The position numbers were made by a program, and so were the translations under genes. A DNA stretch of 64,000 bases. Origin: Ipomoea triloba. Taxonomy: Eukaryota > Streptophyta > Magnoliopsida > Solanales > Convolvulaceae. The stretch spans positions 25,438,686 to 25,502,685 of the forward strand of contig NC_044920.1 of NCBI RefSeq assembly GCF_003576645.1, in the 5' to 3' direction. Each line of letters opens with the position of its first letter. Within the stretch, counting starts at the first letter, position 1. Shown here one piece after another: positions 12,726 to 25,098 of this stretch. The notes beneath the pieces were generated by a model, which worked only from the letters and a program-made list of their open reading frames with translations, made no database searches and was not told where the DNA came from.

Positions 12726-13382
12726 AATATAGATATTTGAGAGATAAAAAAGTCAATTTGCAAACAACTGAAAGACAAATGATGATATTTTCCACAATTT
12801 AAAGATAAAAAAAAACAAAACTATTTCCCAAGGACAAGCAAATAGAAGTAAGAAAAAAAAACAAAAGAATTTGAAGTAAACACATTTAAACACTAAATTT
12901 CCTTCGTATTCGAGTAGAAGTATACATACTTTCATTTGATTCTTCAACTACTAATATTCTTGGAGTCATTAGTTAGTTATCTTAACAAAAGGAGTATCAA
13001 GTCGAAAAAGAGTGATTGAGTAGGCGAAACATATTATTGTACTAAAATTTTATGAGTTTAATTTTTATTAATACTCTCTGTATGTTGCACAAAATTTTGA
13101 TCAAGAAATTCAAACTCTTTAAAGAAAATGTCTCCCGTTGATTTTTAAATAATTTGTTATTAATTGAATTTCACCCATGTTGCGTTGATCGAATCTCGAA
13201 TCCGAAAAGAATTATACTTCATAATTATTTATAATAAAAAAAAAAAAGAAAAAAAAAACAAAGAAAACAAAAGAGGAAAAATGTCAAGATCTAAAGTGGG
13301 CCGGAGGAATCAGACCGAGCCCAATTATTTCATGGACAATGTCCGAAAAACTGGAAGCCGGCCTGCAGTCTCGGCCCAATCT

Positions 13383-14035
13383 AATGTTGGCCAGTAGTTA
13401 TGCGTGGACCTCAAGGTGGACCTAGGTCCAATACGACGTCGTTTCACAATTTAAAAAATAAAAAATAAAATAAATAACGGCGGCTCATCATCGCAACAGA
13501 ATAAAAACTCTACATTCACAGATCCTATACTCCACATTCATAATTTGAAAACTCCACATTCACACATTACAGGGCTATATGTTTAGTAACTATATTACAA
13601 CTGTTATGCATCCTCACATTCAAAACTCTATATTCACAGGTCCTATACTCCATATTCACAACTTGGGAACTCCACATTCACACATTACAAGGCTACAAGT
13701 TGCTAGAACTCTGTTAACTCTACTACAGATTCACACATTCATAACTCTACATTCACAAATTCTATACTCCACGTTCACAATTTGAAAGCTCCACATTCAC
13801 ACATTTCAGGGCAGTTAGAACTCTGTTAACTCTACTACAGATTCACACATTCATAACTATACATTCACAAATTCTATACTCCATATCCACAATTTGAAAC
13901 CTCCACATTCACACATTTCAGGGCTAAATGTTTAGTAATTTTTTTTTAAAAAAAAAATTAAAAAAATATAGTGAAACAGCGTCGTATTAGACAAGGTGGA
14001 CCTGGGTCCACGGCATAATTTGCGAATGTTGGCTT
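13383..14035. mobile_element. Foldback element with a minisatellite core
   Basis: Inverted termini of about 65 bp: the left has GGTGGACCTAGGTCCAATAC then GACGTCGTTTCAC, and the right is its imperfect reverse complement (GTGAAACAGCGTCGTATTAG, GGTGGACCTGGGTCCACGG). The core (about 13490-13930) is four imperfect tandem units of about 113-120 bp based on CTACATTCACARATYCTATA. No ORF is likely to be real. A non-autonomous DNA transposon, class not determined. Confidence 0.6.
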
Positions 14036-14059
14036 CTGTAGTCTATACTCTATAGTCTG

Positions 14060-14325
14060 GCAAATTATTATGTGCCAAATTATGCTATGGACACGGTTTC
14101 ACTTTGTAATATGGACTGGATCCATGTTTACAGTTTTAGAACTCTATATTCATAATTACATTACTCAACATTACAATTTTTTTAACTTTATATTTACAAT
14201 TTTGTTATATAGATTCAAAACTTTGTCATATTGTTGAATATAGAATTTTAAAATTGTGAACATAAACATGAGTCCACATTACAAGGTGGAACCGGATCTA
14301 TGGCATAACAACCTTTATTATGTGA
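14060..14325. mobile_element. Small foldback element related to 13383-14035
   Basis: The left end contains TATGCTATGGACACGG and CTTTGTAATATGGACT. The right end contains the inverted equivalents (AGTCCACATTACAAGGTGG, GATCTATGGCATA). The AT-rich core repeats ACTNTATATTCA-like units. Non-coding. Confidence 0.5.
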
Positions 14326-14900
14326 GTCATAGTCCATGAAATAATGATTGATATAGTCTACAGAAGGAATGAAAGATTCCAGCGTCCAGCCACCGTGCTG
14401 TGTCGCCATGCCGTTCCAACCGACTTTCCTCCCGCCGCTGGCCGTCGGACTTAGATCATGAGCTTGGTTTTCTCCCAATCCTCTGCGGAGTTGAAGAAAT
14501 CATTGTCCACAAACACATCCTTTAGAATTACTTTTTTAATCTTCAATCAAAGGTTTGGAGAGCAGATAATAAAGTTGCGTCACATCTGGATAATTCAAAC
14601 CCGTCCTATATTTGTACTACGTGCACATGGTTCTGGAGTTTAAGCCACTTGCTCCTGTTGAGGCACATGAATTTTAACATGTTTCTAAATTTGTCACTGC
14701 TCAAGCATTTATGAGCAGCTGTCCACAAACTACTCCTGCATATACAAGGTGTTTGGGTTATATAAAATTGAGATTATTAAAAAATCTTAACCGATTAAAG
14801 AATGATAAAAAAATTTCATGCACAAAGCGTATAAGTAGAAAGAAAAGTAACAGAACTAACTTTTTTTCAACGGTAGGATTAGTCCCTTAAGTCGAGATGC

Positions 14901-14935
<35 letters not shown>

Positions 14936-16300
14936 AAAAAGAAGAATGGGAGTGTCACTGTCAAAGGTGATGGTGGGTGGGTCTCATCTATGTGGTGTGG
15001 GGGTTTTGTATTGTGTGGATTCCAACTCAGGGATGTTCAGTATATCAGACTTGTTGCACAGCCATTCTTTTACTGGAGGTCGGTCCTCGTACAATTTGTC
15101 ATTATTGTTGTACCTCGTTAACAGCTAACAAGTACAGATAGAGCAAGTCTTTGTTCCAATCTCCGTTATTGGATTTACTGTAAGTATGCATGGTTAGTTC
15201 TTGGCAACTGTTCAGTTATATATGGTTCATGATTAGAGATGGATTCAGGATCAACCGTGATATGTCTATGCTCTGATCAACATAAGTTTAATTTGGCATT
15301 AACAAGCTGGAGACATTATTGATATCGTGATCATATAAATTAGACACAAACAAATAAATGAGAGATGTAGCTGATTATAATCAGTATAAATTAGACTCGA
15401 ACAAGTATGATGTATTTTTCAACATAAGTTAACCGGTGACAAGTGAGCTCTTTCTGTGGAGAAAAATTTCGGAAAAACCTGTGTTTCAATAATTATAATT
15501 ATCCCCCAAAGTATAATCAACCACTATATGTCCAGCAACGTAGCTTTGCCCTGGCTTTTGCTTTCATTATCGCACCATTTGGCCCTCCATTATCCTTGCC
15601 GGCATGTTTTGTTGTTAGTGAATAGCCAGAGAACACTGTGCCAAAGGGATTTGGTTAACCTAACTAGCCAGCACAAGACTGCACCTGATATTGTCATCCT
15701 AGCTAGTTCAATTCGGCTAGCTGCTTCCTGTGCTGAGGCCTGACAGGACGGATCATCGGAGTCGACTTTAATCTCTGACGTTTCTCCATGTCCACTTTGC
15801 ATCAATCCTCAATTACCTTAATGATGTGTCAACATTCGACAGGAACAAAAATTGTCCCACTTGATTTAAAGTCTTTGATCCAGCCAGGGTTTTAGCCTCA
15901 ATTAATCTTGTGGAGGAGCCCATCAACGTGGACAAAAGCTGTTGTTATTATTGTTAATCCCAAAAGCAACATGCGTGGTCGTGCCCTAAATGGCATCAAC
16001 ATTCAACACTGCACATAATTTTTGTCCAATAGCATTCTTTATTTGAGATTGATGCATAAAATCCATTGTAGGACACACCATATCAAATCTATGTAATTTT
16101 TATTTTGGGCAATAAGAAAACTCATAGTCATTACCGGAGATTGGGGACTGAATAAAAATTATATTCTCCCTATTCCACTTATGTGTCATGTGTAATAGTT
16201 CGTAAACAATACAGTCATACAGAAGAGATAAAACTACATTATGAAAATCCCGTGCAAGGTCATTATAGTGAAATTCCATCACCCTCACACTCTGGCTAAT
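14326..16300. other. Intergenic, nothing clear
   Basis: Contains a (TA)n microsatellite at about 14902-14932. Several ORFs of 60-96 codons show no family resemblance and no exon-like context. No RNA gene is recognised. Confidence 0.5.
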
Positions 16301-16307
16301 TCCAATC

Positions 16308-16560
16308 GTTATATTGTGGACCATGGTCACAATACGACGTCGTTTCAATAAGTGGGAGAAACGGCACCCGAAAATCTCACTACAGTTCATCTCAATTGAT
16401 ACTGTAGTTATGTTGAATTGATATTGTAGTTATGTTGAACTGATACTGTGGTTACAGTTCATCTCAACTGTAGTTGTGTTAAATTGATATTGTAGTTATG
16501 TTGAACTGATACTGTGGTTATGTGGAGGCCGTTTCATCCGTCTGGAACTGGAATTGATAC
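16308..16560. repeat. Foldback-like repeat with tandem core
   Basis: Begins with GACCATGGTCACAATACGAC then GTCGTTTCA, the same ACGACGTCGTTTCA core seen at about 13434. The interior (about 16390-16525) consists of imperfect tandem units based on GATATTGTAGTTATGTTGAA. It is probably another member of the minisatellite-bearing class. Confidence 0.45.
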
Positions 16561-16975
16561 TGCAGTTGTGTTGAAGGGGACTACACTTGCCCGAATTTTA
16601 TCCGTCTATTTTCGTCGTTTTGATGCACAGTCCACAGTAAAATTTGTTGCGGGCTAATTCAGCCACCCATTAACTGAGAGGACAGTTGTTTCTTTACCTA
16701 CAATTTACTATCCAAAAGTTAACTGAATTATTCCTGGTATTTTTCTTTCTTATTTAGAACTAGTTGAGTTGTCCGTGCATTGTTTTCTTTTTTTCATTTT
16801 CATGCTACTTATGATGATAGTGATGTCCACCTTAATACAATGATACACTATTACCCCCATCCACTCGACCCACACCCACGCAGCCAAGAAAAGCAGGACA
16901 ATTTATGTACGTGAGGGTCTTACAACACCGTGCAAAGAAAAGGGCGATTGATTGAAGATGAATAATGTTGAGTCT

Positions 16976-16985
16976 CTATAAAAGG
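16976..16985 (+). promoter_or_regulatory. Candidate TATA box for the BTB/NPH3 gene
   Basis: CTATAAAAGG is a near-consensus plant TATA box followed by GC-richer sequence. It lies 755 bases before the chosen ATG at 17731, which would imply a long leader or a 5' UTR intron. Assignment is by position only. Confidence 0.35.
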
Positions 16986-17730
16986 GCCCAGGGATTGAGC
17001 CAGGCAGAGCTTTCTGCGGGCTCTTGAGCAGTGGTTGAACGTTGCATTATTAATCAACCAGATGGGATGGGCCCAGCGCCCAAATCCAGACAGATACATC
17101 GTATATTTTGGTCTCTGAATCTCTGTTAGTTTAGGTATCAGATTTACTCTTGAGAATGCAGCAAGTTAAAAGAAAATGGTAATCTTTAGGAGAAATCAAG
17201 ATTGGTGTTTTTGTGGACGAAAATGCACATGGAAACTTCCACTTTTTTGGCGCCTTCATCATCTCATCCGTTTATACAAAACCCCCTGCATTTACAACCA
17301 CACACTTATACATCTGTTTCAAGCTAGTTAGCCCTAAATTTTCTACATATTACTCATTATACATTTATACCCTTCCTCTTCTGCATGTGTGTAGATAATT
17401 GATTCTTTGTGCAATGCCTATTATGGGAATTTCACTAGGGTGGTGATTGATTGCAAAGTTTGATGATAATAATGCAGTTATTGGTTGATCAGATATTGAA
17501 GATAGGTAGGGTTGTGCATTATTGAGACAAAGAAGAGGAAGAATGTGGAAAGAAAAAAGTGGGTACTAATTGTTAGGGGACAAGATAGTAGCTTTGCTTT
17601 TGCTGCACAAGAAAAATAGCTAGAGGGGAATTTTTTTGCTTTTAAAAAGTTGGAAGTTGCTTATTTAACTCATCATTATCTTCAGTGTTGATGAGCACAT
17701 TTGAGGGCTCAGAGTTCTCTGATCATTGCC

Positions 17731-20369
17731 ATGGTGGATCTTGATCAAGAGGGTATTGTTCCACCCCCCAGTAATAATAACCTGTCTATCAAAAAGAAGG
17801 AGCTTCTTTCCACTGCCATGAAGAGGACCACTGAATGGTATATATGCACAGTTCTTTTTATCAAGATTCTTCTTTTATTGGAACTGTTTGTTTGGTTTGT
17901 GGATATGTTTTGTGTGCTGTCTTGTTTTTATGCCCTGAACTCCTTGACAGGATCTTTTCCCAGGAAATCCCTAGCGACGTTACAATTCATGCTGGAGGGA
18001 CATCCTTTTCACTCCACAAGGTTGGATTGGAACTTATGACTTATGACATGTTTTGTTCAGTTCTTGATTAATTCTTGTTTACCAGTTTCTTGCATTGTTT
18101 TGTGATTTGTTTGCGGGCTGAAATGTTTCGACAATGACCTTTGTTTTCTGGTTTCACACACACACACACAGTTCCCTTTAGTGTCAAAGTGTGGGTACAT
18201 AAGGAAATTGGTGTCTGAATCGAGTGACGCTGATCTTTCTATAGTTGAAATCCCTGATATTCCCGGGGGAGCAGAGGCGTTTGAGCTTGCTGCGAAATTT
18301 TGTTATGGGATTAATTTTGAGATAAGCACAGAGAACATTGCCATGCTTAGATGCACGGCGGAGTATCTTGAGATGACTGAGGACTACGCGGTTGGGAACT
18401 TGGTGGGGAGGACGGAGGCCTACTTAAACGAGGTTGCGCTCAACAGCCTTGCAGGGGCGGTTTCCATTTTGCATTCGTCGGAAAGTCTTCTGCCAATGGC
18501 GGAGAAAGTGAAACTGGTGAGCCGATGCATTGATCAAATAGCGTATATAGCCTGCAAAGACAGCCAATTCTGCACATCTGTGGTGGTGGAGGGTGGGACT
18601 AATGGTTTAAACTCCTCGACGCTTTCAAACACAAAGCCTATAGTTGATTGGTGGGCTGAGGACATGGCTGTGCTTAGGATTGATTTTTTCCAAAGGGTTC
18701 TGATTGCAATGATGGCGAGGGGATTCAAGCAGTATGGACTTGGACCGATACTCATGCTTTACGCCCAGAAATCTCTTCGAGGTTTGGTGAGATCTTGTCC
18801 CAGTACTATGGATTACCTGACCAGGCTAAACGATTGTGTAATTTGTTTTCTTTTCGTCACAGGAAATCTTTGGAAAGGGGAGGAAAAAAATTGAACCGAG
18901 ACAAGAACACGAGAAGAGGGTTGTTTTGGAAACCATTGTTAGCCTTTTGCCAAGGGAGAAGAACACCCTATCTGTTAGCTTCTTGTCAATGCTCCTAAGA
19001 GCAGCAATATATCTGGAAACGACTGTTGCTTGCAGGCTTGACTTGGAGAAGCGATTGGGTTTGCAACTTGGGCAGGCTGTTTTAGACGATTTATTAATCC
19101 CCTCGTATTCTTTCACTGGGGACACATTGTTCGACGTTGAAACTGTGCAGCGCATTATGATGAACTACCTGGAGTATCAACTGGAGGGGAATCGATCGGG
19201 CTTCAATCCAGATGAAGAATATGTAGCTCCCTCGCCTAGTGACATGGAGCGCGTGGGGAGGCTAATGGAGACTTATCTCGCTGAAATAGCTTCAGATCGC
19301 AATCTATCTGTCTCGAAGTTCATTAATATTGCTGAACTCATCCCCGAGCAATCAAGAATCACAGAAGATGGGATGTACCGTTCCATTGACATTTACTTGA
19401 AGGTATGCACATTAAGATTTAGCGTTCTGGCATATATACACCTATACTCACTTTGCACAACGTTTTGTTAGTCTTTACTTCTTCGATTAGTCAAATATCC
19501 CTGCCATCTCTGTATAGTATATAACAACACATCGAAGGTATGATTAGTTGATAACATTAGCTGATTGTAGAAAGTTGTTTGACAGATTAGCTGTTAGCTG
19601 ATAGCTGTTTGGTATAATTTCTTTTCTCAAAAAGCTAATTGAAAAGGGCTTTGGAGTTACAAAAAGCTTATTAACCAAACAACTAATAGTGGTCAAATAA
19701 GCCAAAATTGGCTGATAGGCTGATTATTTACCAAACAGGGCCGATAACATGTTTTAGTTTCCCTATCAATAGCAAATGAGAAAGTGTTGTTTCTGAGATC
19801 TTTATGCACAATTTGTGAAGGCACACCCTGCTTTAAGTGATATGGAGAGAAAGAAAGTGTGCAGCGTTATGGACTGTCAAAAGCTCTCTCGTGAAGCTTG
19901 TGCTCACGCTGCTCAGAATGACCGTCTCCCAGTTCAGACCGTTGTTCAAGTGCTTTATTACGAACAGCAACGCCTCCGAGAGGTCATGAATGGCAGTGTC
20001 GTTAGTGGTGAATCTCCCGCTCTTCCCTCCAAAGTGACGACTCAGTTCTCCACTGACATCCAGCCCGTTCCAGACGAGCTCTCGAGTCTGCGAAGAGAAA
20101 ATCAGGACCTGAAACTGGAGCTCGTGAAAATGAAAATGAGGTTGAGAGAAATCGAGAGGTCTTCAGAAAAATCAGATAAATCAGCTACCAGCAGTCCCTT
20201 AGGCATCACTCTCACGTCTGCTGACAAACCTCCTCTTCCCCGAAGATCATTCATGAGCTCCGTGTCCAAAAAGCTTGGCAGACTTTATCCATTTACTCGC
20301 GCTGATGGGCTCATACCTGGCAAAGGCAGAAACAAACCAAGTAAAAATCGGCGCCACTCCATTTCATAA
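17731..20369 (+). CDS. BTB/POZ-NPH3 family protein, SR1IP1-like (At5g67385 type)
   Basis: A substrate adaptor for CUL3-type ubiquitin ligase. The Arabidopsis relative SR1IP1 is known to target the calmodulin-binding factor CAMTA3/SR1 in immunity. Five exons: 17731-17837, 17951-18020, 18172-18786, 18863-19402 and 19821-20369, all GT-AG and in phase, giving 626 aa. The ATG sits in a good context (GCCATGG). The BTB domain spans about residues 36-135 (SDVTIHAGGTSFSLHKFPLV). The NPH3 domain starts about residue 220 (DWWAEDMAVLRIDFFQRVL) and runs to about 485 (CQKLSREACAHAAQNDRLP). A short coiled coil (SLRRENQDLKLELVKMKMRL) and a basic tail ending RRHSIS, a possible 14-3-3/phosphorylation site, follow. 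Intron 4 holds a MITE. It is intact and full length for the family. Confidence 0.94.
19555..19745. mobile_element. hAT-like MITE remnant in BTB/NPH3 intron 4
   Basis: The left part has AGCTGTTTGGTATAAT and the right end has ATTTACCAAACAGGGCC; repeats of AGCTGATAG lie inside. The paired GTTTGGT / ACCAAAC ends suit a plant MITE. Exact borders and target duplication are not resolved. Confidence 0.45.
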
Positions 20370-22759
20370 GCAGTTCTTTTTTCTTAGCGATGCATACTGG
20401 GATCGAGGTTACTGCTTTTATTTTGATGCTTAGGAAAGAGGACTCTCTGCCAGACAACCTATGTTGCTGTTCTTCATGCTTGTTTGTCCTCTTTTCCTGT
20501 GTGATAAAACTGTAAATTATATTGTCTCTGTGCATTGATTGATGAATACAATTCAACCAGTAGTAGCTGATGTTAAGTTTCTCTGTATATCCCTACCCAA
20601 AGACTTGTAATATTAGAGATGGCATATTACTAAGACCAAAAAGATAAAGAAACAATCTTTTTTTGAAGGGCTTTCTGATATTCTCATATTTCATACCTGT
20701 TTCATAGCAGAAGAGATTTAGCTGCTTCTTTTTTTTTTTTGGGCATATATAGAGATCGAGTACCTTCACCACTGTAAAACTAATCCAAATTTAACTCGAA
20801 GTGCACTCTTGTAGTCTACTCTTACATGGAAAAGGTCTAGCCCAAAACTTTACCCCAAAAAAAGGTCTAGCAAAAAGTTTTAACTTAGATCATGATAGGT
20901 TTATATTCCCTGTTCGTATTGACTTGAACCGACCCTTCAATCTGTAAGGGATTATTCAACTTGTATTGACCGAGACTTGGATTTCGACCTCTTGACTATG
21001 AACACGGGTCATAGGGCTTGTCAAATCATCCTCGATCAGTACAACTATAACAAGTGGCAACATTGATCATTGTACTCTGTAACAACACTCCCCGTGTCGT
21101 AAGAAGCAATAGATCCGGCATGTGTTTCTTGGGACACCCTAAAAAAGGCACCAATGAAGACATTGAAAGGGGCTTTTGGGGCAGAAAGAGAGTGTATATG
21201 TATTGAAAAGGGATCGACGATCACCCTCCACCTTCCCATTAATTGGTCCCTATAAAGAAAATACAACCCTTTTATCGCTTTATGATATTTAACCTCACGT
21301 AAATATATTAAATTCCGTATATCCGACATTAATGCACACATACAAAAGTTGACCATATGATTTTAAGATAACATTAAGGGAGATTTTGGACACAAGATGC
21401 CCTATCTGATAGAGGACAAGGAATGGGGCATCACTTCTCAAAATGATTATGGCTCTTGGATAAAAAGCATTGACCCAAAAAAATTTAAAATATCCAGAGA
21501 CAGCCTAGCACTGTCTGGGATCAAGCCAATTCTTTTAGTTTATGCAAATAATGATAATAATACAGAAGCTGATGCAGTCCAAATAATGGAAATAAAGATA
21601 GATTTGGCACAGAATTTGTGTATAAAAGCAGGATATCTATAATCTATATATATAAAAATATATATATGTATAAACAAGATAATCTTGTTAGAGTGGGTGC
21701 ATAAGACCAATCTGGGTATATTGGAAAACAAAATTATTGCTGAGCAGCTCATATTAGGTTCAAATTGGGAATCTAATGTACATTTGGTGGCAGACAAAAA
21801 CGAGGTTTTCTAATGGATTAATGTTCCATGTGGTAGGTGAGAATTGAAATGAAGAAACGTTAATTAAGCAGAACGTGAAAGGTGGTCGAATGGCCTAATC
21901 CTATGTTCTTAAACTAAAACCAGAAACTAACCTTTTTTTTTTAATAAACAAATGTTTGCTGAGATCAGATTCCTCCCAAGTTGTCTGTGAGTTATGGCAT
22001 GTTCTCACAAATCTTTAATTACTTGGAGATTACATTAAATAATCTGTCAATTAAGTAGAATACAATGAACCTTAATTGTAATTGACGTTGCAGATTCCCT
22101 TCTGCCTTCAGTGTTCATCATGCTCCTTGGAGCTGGACATAGCTGGAAAAATCTTTCAAGATTTAATTTATTTTTTTAAATGACGAAAAACCCACGTCCA
22201 TTACTCGAGGCTCATAGCTATTGTCAAACTGGCTCAAATCAAGAAGGTCAATAATTTGCTCTTGTTGAAAGTCGAACTTGTAACTTATAATCAACTTGAG
22301 GCTCATAGCTGTTGTCAAACTGGTTCAAATCAAGAAAGCCAATAGTTCGCTCCTGTTGAAAGTCGAACTTATAACTTCGTGATAATCAACTTGATTGGAG
22401 TTGCCCTAAAGATTGAATTTTTCTTAGGAGAGGAGATGATTACAAGAACTAAGACAGAATCTTGGAGAGATTAATTAAAAAGAAAAAAAAGAGGTTTAGT
22501 CCAATACTGGTTGGACAGAAGTATGTTCTTGGGTATAATCACCATTACCCAGAGATTAATGTGATTTGGAGTCCTCTAATGTGGGAAAGTTTTGAGATTC
22601 CCAGAAAACATTGTTCCTGGTTTGTCTGTCTGTCTGTCTGTCTAGGAACTGGAATCTAAGACAGCCATTTTTGAAGATTTGGTGGAAGAAGAACAGCAGC
22701 ACAATTAACATCAATCACAGAATTAAATTAGTACTCTAACATGCTATCAGATCATGAAT
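20370..22759. other. Spacer between BTB/NPH3 and VYELHRLY genes
   Basis: The 3' UTR of the BTB gene occupies the left. Apart from the tandem repeat at 22207-22393, only short AT-rich sequence and unsupported ORFs of fewer than 105 codons are seen. Confidence 0.5.
22207..22393. repeat. Two tandem 91-95-bp units, possibly SINE-related
   Basis: Unit 1 is 22207-22297 and unit 2 is 22298-22393; both start GAGGCTCATAGCT and contain TTGAAAGTCGAACTT. The reverse complement has AAGTTCGACTTTC, resembling a tRNA B box, so a duplicated SINE tail is possible. Confidence 0.55.
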
Positions 22760-23440
22760 TCAAGTCATGTTTAGGCTCAAAGCCTGGAAAAGCCATGGAG
22801 GGTTGTTCAATCTATCCTGCCTAAACTGCAGCTCTTCAACATTTGAACTCTTATTCTGTCCTTCAAGAAAACTCTGCTTTAATTCAATCCCCCATTTTAA
22901 GTCCTCTCTGGAGCTCTCTTTCCCATGGCTATCTGTGGAAGAAGAAAAGCTGGGAACAGAAGAATCTGAAGGCTCCAACGCCGCCTTTCTCCTCCGATTG
23001 TAGCACGATGGACCTAACGTTAGCTCCAGCTCGCTCTCGTCTTCAATCCCGCCTTCATCTGCAACGTTGTGGCACTCCTCGGCTGGCCTTTCCAAGTCCA
23101 AAATCTGCCTAGTCCTCTTGTGATTAGAATCATGGTTTGAAGTTGTGGCATTCTTCAACTCCCTTTCTTGAGTTTCTTGCCTCTTCTGCACTGCAATGTT
23201 CTTCATCAGAATCTTCTGGATTCGGTACAGCCGATGAAGCTCATAAACCTAAACACAAATGAATCCAACATCAATATACATAATTCTTGTAAACTCAACC
23301 TTAGAATCTTATCGAGAGCAGAGATTAAAACAAAACAAAACAAAACAAACTGTCTTTACCTGCTCTCTGAATGTTTCTTCATGCTTTAACATGGCCATCT
23401 TCATATACTCCTTTTCGTATTGATTAAGAATCTTCTCCAT
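22760..23440 (-). CDS. Small VYELHRLY-motif protein with an EAR-like motif
   Basis: Function unknown. Two exons on the minus strand, 23440-23360 and 23248-22760, GT-AG, phase 0, giving 189 aa. The N-terminus MLKHEETFREQ / VYELHRLYRIQKILM (residues about 17-42) spans the splice site and matches the conserved N-terminal block of plant DUF863-like proteins, but this protein is far shorter than those. The middle is polar and charged. LELTLGP near residues 88-94 fits the LxLxL EAR repression motif. Basic clusters (HKRTRQ, NRRRKA) could serve nuclear import. The ATG at 23440 is chosen because it is followed directly by the conserved block. The in-frame ORF upstream passes through what looks like a 5' UTR intron acceptor (TTTTTGCAG at about 23545). 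A transcriptional-regulator role is an inference from the EAR motif. Confidence 0.82.
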
Positions 23441-24356
23441 TTCTGTCTGATCTTTTGTCACTTGAAACCTTAAACTAATGCTGCTTATAACTAACAACTG
23501 AACCCCAGTATTATTGCCTCCTGCACATCTACACCTTAATTTACCTGCAAAAACCATGAATATTTTTTTTTTTAAATCCCAGAAAAATAAAAAGAAAAGA
23601 AAACACTCTTCAAATTCCAGAATTAAACAAGATTTGGCCATAAAAAACACCAGAAAATTACTGTCTTTCAAGACTTAATTAGCTCATCATCATATGATGA
23701 TCATATAATCAGAAAGATATCACACAGGCTGCAAGATTATTTTCATTTTCTGGAAAGCTGAGACTAATAATGATTAAACAACTTAAAATTCCAGGGAACA
23801 AAATAAGTTGATGTTCTTGAATAAATCAATCAATCAACCAATCATCATGTGCAGAAATTAAAGATGAAGAATTGAAGGTTCTTACCAGGAGAGATGAATA
23901 ATCAGTGACATGGAGATGAAGGGTGGTGCAGAAGGGACAAAAGAGGAGATACAATCAACTGGATGGGGTAGTAGCAGTTTGCTTCATCCTCACATTCCCT
24001 CACTATATACTGCTCACACATCACCCCCAGACAAAAAAAACAATAAAAAAACATTATTAACAATAATTAATAATCCGAATAATAATAAATACTATATTAT
24101 TATATTGGTACTAGCTATCCTAGCTGCAGAAGAAGAATTTAAGATTCTGTTTTACACACAGAAATCAAAGCAATTGTTGTTTCTGTTGTGTTACAACAGA
24201 AGAGAAGAGAAGAGAAGATGAAGATGGAGAGGCATGCCAAACAAATCCCAGTCTCTTAGCCAATCTGATTCTAGTTTTGTGAAAGAGATGCTCCCCAGAC
24301 AACTCCAGCACTGCACACAGTACACAATATATTAATTTATTAAATACCCATTATTT

Positions 24357-24396
<40 letters not shown>

Positions 24397-24827
24397 TACG
24401 TGGATTGCAAGGCCATTCTTGCCTAGGGGAACCATTGATCAAGAATAACAGCTAGGCCTGCCTAACTGAATCACGTGCACACAAGAATTCTAAAGACTAA
24501 TACCTTAGCTAGCTTGTGCACAGTTGTCTCAATATGTGACACTGTTTTTTGTTTCTGATATGCTTCTCTATATACCCACAATTCGATCAAGATTCAATCT
24601 TTTTATGATGGGCGACACATTCTGATCTGGTATGATGTATTACATGTGTATGGACAGGAAAGGATGGAGTATGAAGGAGGACTTTGTAGATTTTCTTCAT
24701 CTCAACTTAATCTTATACACCCATGATATTCAGCTAGCTTAGCTTAATTATACAATTCAACCAAATTGGTCAAATTTTGGTTGAATATTTATAAAGTTTC
24801 AAATTCGACTCTGTATGAAAATTGTTT
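23441..24827. other. 5' leader/promoter of the VYELHRLY gene and spacer
   Basis: Contains a probable 5' UTR intron (acceptor near 23545; a GTAAGA donor near 23883 on the minus strand is plausible), GAGAA runs near 24195-24220 and an (AT)n microsatellite at about 24361-24393. No gene is recognised. Confidence 0.45.
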
Positions 24828-25047
24828 GAGTTAATACCCATTTTGGTCCCTTGACTATAGCGTAATAGTTGATTTTGTCCCATAGAATTAAAAGTACCCA
24901 ATTTAGTCCTCTAACTTGTGAAATATACTCAATTTGATCCTCCGTTACAATTTCCATCCATCAGCCGTTAAAAATAGGGGCAAAATCGTCATTTTCAATA
25001 GTCGATGGACCAAAATGGGTACTTAATAGTTGAGGGACCAAAATGAG

Positions 25048-25098
<51 letters not shown>

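Noticed and set aside
15443..15805. ORFs of 60-95 codons in 15.4-15.8 kb
   Set aside because: They overlap on both strands in ordinary spacer DNA without motif or exon signals.
16990..17040. Possible MIR171-like sequence (GATTGAGCC)
   Set aside because: Only nine bases match, and no miRNA/miRNA* duplex of proper length forms.
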